From the NCBI RefSeq assembly GCF_016545825.1, contig NC_052618.1, positions 18,551,561 to 18,615,560 of the forward strand: DNA of 64,000 nt, read 5' to 3'. The first letter of the stretch is position 1. Each line of letters begins with the position of its first letter. A program made the translations under genes and the position numbers. This document shows positions 59,911 to 64,000 of this stretch, piece after piece. The DNA comes from Eucalyptus grandis (taxonomy: Eukaryota; Streptophyta; Magnoliopsida; Myrtales; Myrtaceae). The notes under the pieces were generated by a model that was given only the letters and a program-made list of their open reading frames with translations, searched no databases and was not told the DNA's origin.

Positions 59911-60448
59911 CTGCACTACAAAGTGGAGAATTCTCATAAGCAGTGTCAACTTTTCACGAATTCAAAATGGAAGGGTTTAACATGGATCGCAAGTCGATAT
60001 GCATGACCATTTTCATGCTCTTCCCAGAAGATATAACCAAGTAGATGTCACACCTCCCAAATCGTTATCTCATCAATCAACAAACAGAAAGTTCCTTAAA
60101 TGATTCTTTTAGTATTGGAAAACAGATCATGGAAATAGAAAGAATGTCCGCAGAAACAAAACTTATAAAACAAGAAGTGCCTGAAACCTCCCAATTAGAC
60201 ATGAATATGGCACTATCAACGACAGTGACTGCGCATTTGAATTACTAAACACAAAAAAAAATTCATAATCTTGGAAGGCTCATTATTAGAAAGAAAAAAC
60301 AGAAAAAAATTGTGCATTTTTTATGGATTCAGCGGGACCAAAATGAACAAAGGAATTGTCATTAGGAATAATGAATTCCTAGGTGATTTAGACGGCTCAA
60401 AGTGACACTTCTTGTGTCCATCTCAATCAATATAAATCAGGTCCTTAC

Positions 60449-60693
60449 CATCACTCTTGAAAATGTAGACACTGAACACAATGTCATCCCTATCAATGAG
60501 CTCAAAAACACAGACATCTCTTAGACGAAGACCAGTTTCTCTCACGAATGAGCACCAGCCATTAGAGAGAAATGCCGTTCCTCTGTGTTCAAAAGCTCCT
60601 CAGCTTCACTTGCCACAATCTGTCTGAGTACCTAAGAGTCACAATTTGCTTGTTCTTTTGAACATGTTTCCTGAAGAATCCACTAGGAATGCT
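60449..60693 (-). CDS. B3 gene A exon 6 (B3-3 body), one-base gain
   Basis: SIPSGFFRKHVQKNKQIVTL, then TGA after KLRSF. One base on, the frame resumes as FLSNGWCSFVRETGL and VCVFELIDRDDIVFSVYIF. 245 bp against 244 in its sisters. Confidence 0.75.
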
Positions 60694-61119
60694 CTGCCAA
60701 GGAGGTGTTTAACAACCAATATATGATTAGGAAATGTGATAGGATAAGTATACACTCACGAGAGAAACACACACGAGATGTGGATTTATGATAAAATTTC
60801 CTAGTTTTAGGAGTTCCAATCAACCGTTTTTACTTGCCAATGGAAGTTACCAATCATAACCACTTAACCTGCAATTTCGCATCTAAATGTCAAAATATAT
60901 GCTCCTGGACATAACTGAAGCCATCAATTTTGAGACAAGCATAGATACAATTCATATTTGAATTGGACGCATACCACGAACACTTCGAGAAGAATAGCAA
61001 GTTATGTGGTTTCCCACACAAATAAATCAACTTGGTAGACACTAAAATATAAGACGTATAAACTGCAATCACGTTTGAACTCGATGTATGCCACCGAAGA
61101 ATAGAGCTCATGATCTTAC

Positions 61120-61289
61120 CAATTGTTTCCGAACATAAGAAGGCCGCATCACCACTTTGAAAAAGGGATGATCCGATTCAAATCCACTAGCTTTTTCATG
61201 AGCAGTGACAGGGCTCAAACATGGAGAACCATGAAAAGATGGCTCCGAAGAGCTCTCTTGACATTGAGACTGTCCGATTTCGATCCGAC
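61120..61289 (-). CDS. B3 gene A exon 5 (linker, start of B3-3)
   Basis: RIEIGQSQCQESSSEPSF, EKASGFESDHPFFKVVMRPS. Open, phase 1-0. Confidence 0.78.
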
Positions 61290-61834
61290 CTGCACCACAA
61301 AGAGGAGAAATCTCATAAGCACCAATATGAACTTTTCACGAATTCACAATGGAAGGATTTAACGAGGATCACATATCAATATAGATTATCATTTTCATCG
61401 TCATCCCGGAAAATGTAACCAAGTAGATTTTACACCTCCCAAATCATCATCTCATAATCAAAAAAGAAGCAGCTTCTTTAAAGGTTTTTAGGATTTGAAA
61501 ACAGATTAAGAATAGAAAGAACGTCAGCAGAAACATAAGTTATATTGCAACAAGTGACCTACACCTCCAAATTTAGATTTGATGTAGCGCCATCAATGAT
61601 AGCACTGTGCAATTAATTACTATGAATTTCACACACCATACGGAACAATTCATCATCTTGGAAGGCTAATAACTAAGGAAGAAAAAACAGATAAAAGTGC
61701 ACTTTTTATGGATTCAGTGGGTATTAAACTGAACAACTGAGTTGTAATTAGGAATACTGAATTCCTAGGTGATTTAGACGGCTTAAAGTGGCAATTCTAG
61801 TGTCCATCTCGATCAATATAAATCAGGTCCTTAC

Positions 61835-62078
61835 CATCATTGTTGAAGTTGGAGACTCGGAACATAATGTCATTCCTATCAATGAGCTCGAACACGCAGA
61901 CATCACTTACATGAAGACCAGTTTCTCTCACGAATGAGGACCAACCGGTAGAGAGAAATGCCATTCGTCTGTGTCCATAGCTCCTCAGCTTCACTTGCCA
62001 CGATCTGTCTGAGTACCTAAGAGTCACAAGTTGCTTGTTCTTTTGAACATGTTTCCTGAAGAATTCACAAGGAACGCA
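61835..62078 (-). CDS. B3 gene A exon 4 (B3-2 body)
   Basis: CVPCEFFRKHVQKNKQLVTL, RYSDRSWQVKLRSYGHRRMA, VCVFELIDRNDIMFRVSNF. Donor G|GTAAGG; read-through gives KDLIYIDRDGH stop. Confidence 0.83.
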
Positions 62079-62502
62079 CTGCCCAGTACGGGTTTGAACA
62101 ATCAAAATATGATTAAGAAAGGTGATAGAATGATTATACACTCACGAGAAAAACATGCCCAGATGTGGATTCATAATAAAAATTGCTAATTTCAGGAGTT
62201 TTAATCAACTGCTTTTAATTGTCAATGGAAGTTATTAATCATAACCACTTAAACTGCAATTTCGCATCTAGATGTCAAAATATATGCTCCTGGACAAAAA
62301 CTGAAGCCATCAATCTTGCGACTAGATATGGATATCATTCATATTTAAATTTGACTCATGCCCTGAATACTTCGAGGAGAATAACATGCCATGTTGTTTC
62401 CTAAACAAGCTAAATCAACTTCGAAAGCGTAGGACAAAATAGAGACAGCGATCAAGTTTGAACTCGATGTATGCCACTGATGAATGGAGCTCGAGATCTT
62501 AC

Positions 62503-62666
62503 CAAATATTTCTGAATATAAGAAGGTCGCATCACCACTCTAAAAAATGGATGGTCCGACTTGAATTTGCTGGCTAATTCAAGGGCAGTGAGAGAACTTC
62601 GACCTGTAGAGCCACGTAAAACCAGCTCAAGATGACTTACTCAGCATCCAAACTGTTTGATTTCCT
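62503..62666 (-). CDS. B3 gene A exon 3 (linker) with in-frame TGA
   Basis: EEIKQFGC, stop, VSHLELVLRG, then ALELASKFKSDHPFFRVVMR. The sister exons have C-R-V/A at the stop position (CGA/AGA), so this is a CGA-to-TGA type change. Confidence 0.78.
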
Positions 62667-62955
62667 CTGCACTTAAAGATGACAACTGCACTAGATTTTA
62701 TCAATTTACTTATTATGACATTCACATTGATTGAAAAGTAATGTGATCTATTTTCAAAGTAAAAATAACTTGATGCAGTATATTGGTCATCACCTTCACA
62801 TTAGAAATAATTAAATCAACTACATTGTCCACATACTTTATCCATCAACACATAAAGAAAGTTCATTAAAAAACTTTGAAGAAATCAAACTTGAAAAGAA
62901 CTGAGGAAAGAGAGTTATGCTGAAACCGAACATGTTGGAAAATCGCAAGTCACAC

Positions 62956-63355
62956 CTCCGAATCCTCGTGACAAGCCCTTTGACCTTGGCCTAGAACGAG
63001 GCGCGAACCCTTCTGAATCTTCGATTTCCACGACATCTTCCTCTTTTCGAGAGAGAAATTCACCCTCAGGCCTCGGTCCGTAGCTTCCGATGCTCGAGGG
63101 ATAATCGATCTCCGAAGCGCTCTTGTCGAATATTATCACACGGAAAACGGAGTCCCCTTCATATCTGAAGACTAGGAGGTGACCAAGACCGATGGAGTAA
63201 TGCTCCATGAACTTTCGCCACCCTTTCCACAACCAAACCATGCCATCCTCACTCTTCTCTAGTTTCACAGGCCAGGTTAAACCGCCTTCAACCTTGAGAA
63301 ACACCAAACCCAAGAGATCCTTTCCATGTATTCTCAAGAATCTTTTTGGGATTCC
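62956..63355 (-). CDS. B3 gene A exon 2 (B3-1 body), intact
   Basis: GIPKRFLRIHGKDLLGLVFL, VWLWKGWRKFMEHYSIGLGH, FRVIIFDKSASEIDYP, acidic linker VVEIEDSEGF, then an Arg/Ser-rich end. Donor G|GTGTGA, phase 1. This is the only intact copy of this exon in the window. Confidence 0.87.
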
Positions 63356-63587
63356 CTGTGACGAGAGCTTACGGTAAACACATTGCACTTACACGAAACC
63401 GAGCTCAAGAACGCCAAAAGAAAAACAGGAGAATAGGAGACGTGCTGGATGAACAGCATGAGCCGAGAGATCTCCAGCAAGACACCAACCAGAACAAAAG
63501 AGACGCATAAGGGTGAAGGCAAAATCGACAATGCCATGAAGATTGCCGATGGATATGGAGCGAACTGTGAAGTGCGGACGAACTTAC

Positions 63588-63740
63588 TAGCTTTCCAGAT
63601 TCCAGCGTTTGAGAGAGTATGATCTTGAAGAAATGAGGACAGCTCGGTGGGATGGCCGGAGTCACCTCCTGCTCGGCACCTTCGTCTTCTACTCTCCGGC
63701 GACGGTGGCCACGACGGTGGTGCCGGCGACGGCGAGCCAT
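63588..63740 (-). CDS. B3 gene A exon 1
   Basis: 51 codons: His/Arg-rich start (MARRRRHHRRGHRRRR, NLS-like), then CPHFFKIILSQTLESGKL. Donor CTA|GTAAGT. Confidence 0.85.
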
Positions 63741-64000
63741 GATCGATCTCCGGTGACTCTGACCGTTCGACTCCCCAAGAACGAGAAGAAAGAAAGAGCA
63801 GGAGTTGGCGCGTCGGATGGAAGCGTGTGCTTTCGTCTTTGAATTGTTTCAAGTTGTACCGACAGCTTTACACGTGGCGTCTCCTGATTTGGTGTCCTCC
63901 TATCTTGTCAAGAGATTACGCATATAACACTTTTTAGATTTGGTAACCAAGCCTCCGAAAAACCTACAAGCTTTTAAGCGAAAATTACAAAAAGGTCTGT
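63741..64000 (-). promoter_or_regulatory. Upstream region of B3 gene A
   Basis: It begins directly upstream of the ATG at 63740 and runs to the window edge. No convincing TATA box; a TTATATG at about 63920 (minus strand) is the nearest candidate. Confidence 0.3.

Larger units (their letters stand above)
57989..63740 (-). pseudogene. Five-domain REM/VRN1-type B3 gene (A) with one nonsense and one frameshift
   Basis: Ten exons, five B3 domains: 63740-63588, 63355-62956, 62666-62503, 62078-61835, 61289-61120, 60693-60449, 59910-59741, 59311-59068, 58532-58363 and 58258-57989. Phases are 0 inside each B3 domain and 1 between domains throughout. Module exon lengths are strikingly regular (linkers 164/170/170/170, bodies 244/245/244). 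Exon 3 has TGA at 62641-62643 where the sister modules have an Arg codon. Exon 6 has one extra T (591-594 of 60 kb) that puts TGA at 60589-60591. The last exon lacks the internal GATG|GTAAGG donor and ends VICID stop, marking the real 3' end. Repaired length is about 742 residues. Alternatively it is two or more shorter genes; the consistent phases favour one. Confidence 0.75.

Overview
Plant nuclear DNA, A+T rich, with multi-exon genes, GT-AG introns, microsatellites, poly-A retro-insertions and decayed DNA transposons. The gene families (RPS2/RPS5-like CC-NBS-LRR with many LRR exons, REM/VRN1-type B3 arrays, a plastid RIBA riboflavin-biosynthesis relic) point to a eudicot, probably a woody one. 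Myrtaceae is my guess, not something the sequence proves. Layout: (1) 1-3.3 kb holds the 3' end of a broken RIBA gene on the + strand, mixed with remnants of a B3 gene on the - strand and a small inverted-repeat element. (2) 5.9-24.8 kb is one long minus-strand CC-NBS-LRR resistance gene. A 2.93-kb first exon (CC, NB-ARC and first LRRs) is followed by six LRR exons. All six introns are phase 0, and the reconstructed frame is about 2,300 codons. Exons 2, 4 and 7 each carry a frame-breaking lesion (a 1-nt loss, a 79-bp tandem duplication and a 1-nt gain), so the locus looks like a recently decayed gene or one whose product is truncated. (3) 25-41 kb is gene-poor: dispersed scraps resembling the NLR 5' flank, a hAT-like repeat, a minisatellite, a decayed GRF zinc-finger gene, the 3' half of a Mutator-like transposase gene, and B3 scraps. 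(4) 41.7-43.3 kb is a second RIBA pseudogene, colinear with the copy at the window start. (5) 43.8-63.7 kb is a minus-strand array of REM-type B3 genes: a five-domain, ten-exon gene (63740-57989), two tandem three-domain, six-exon genes (56879-53715 and 50613-47441), and an orphan terminal B3 exon (44350-44081) made by a ~775-bp segmental duplication. Each repeat module is a linker exon plus a B3-body exon, flanked by phase-1 introns, so modules can be added without breaking frame. Each B3-body exon also holds a stop codon shortly after its donor, so intron retention would give proteins with fewer B3 domains. Every reconstructed B3 gene has at least one disabling change. A LINE and a SINE, each with intact target-site duplications, lie inside the array. 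The NLR, if expressed, would act in intracellular pathogen sensing; the B3 genes are nuclear DNA-binding proteins. Nothing in the sequence links the two functionally beyond sharing a duplicating, transposon-rich neighbourhood. All protein names rest on reading motifs and family resemblance by eye; no database search was run.
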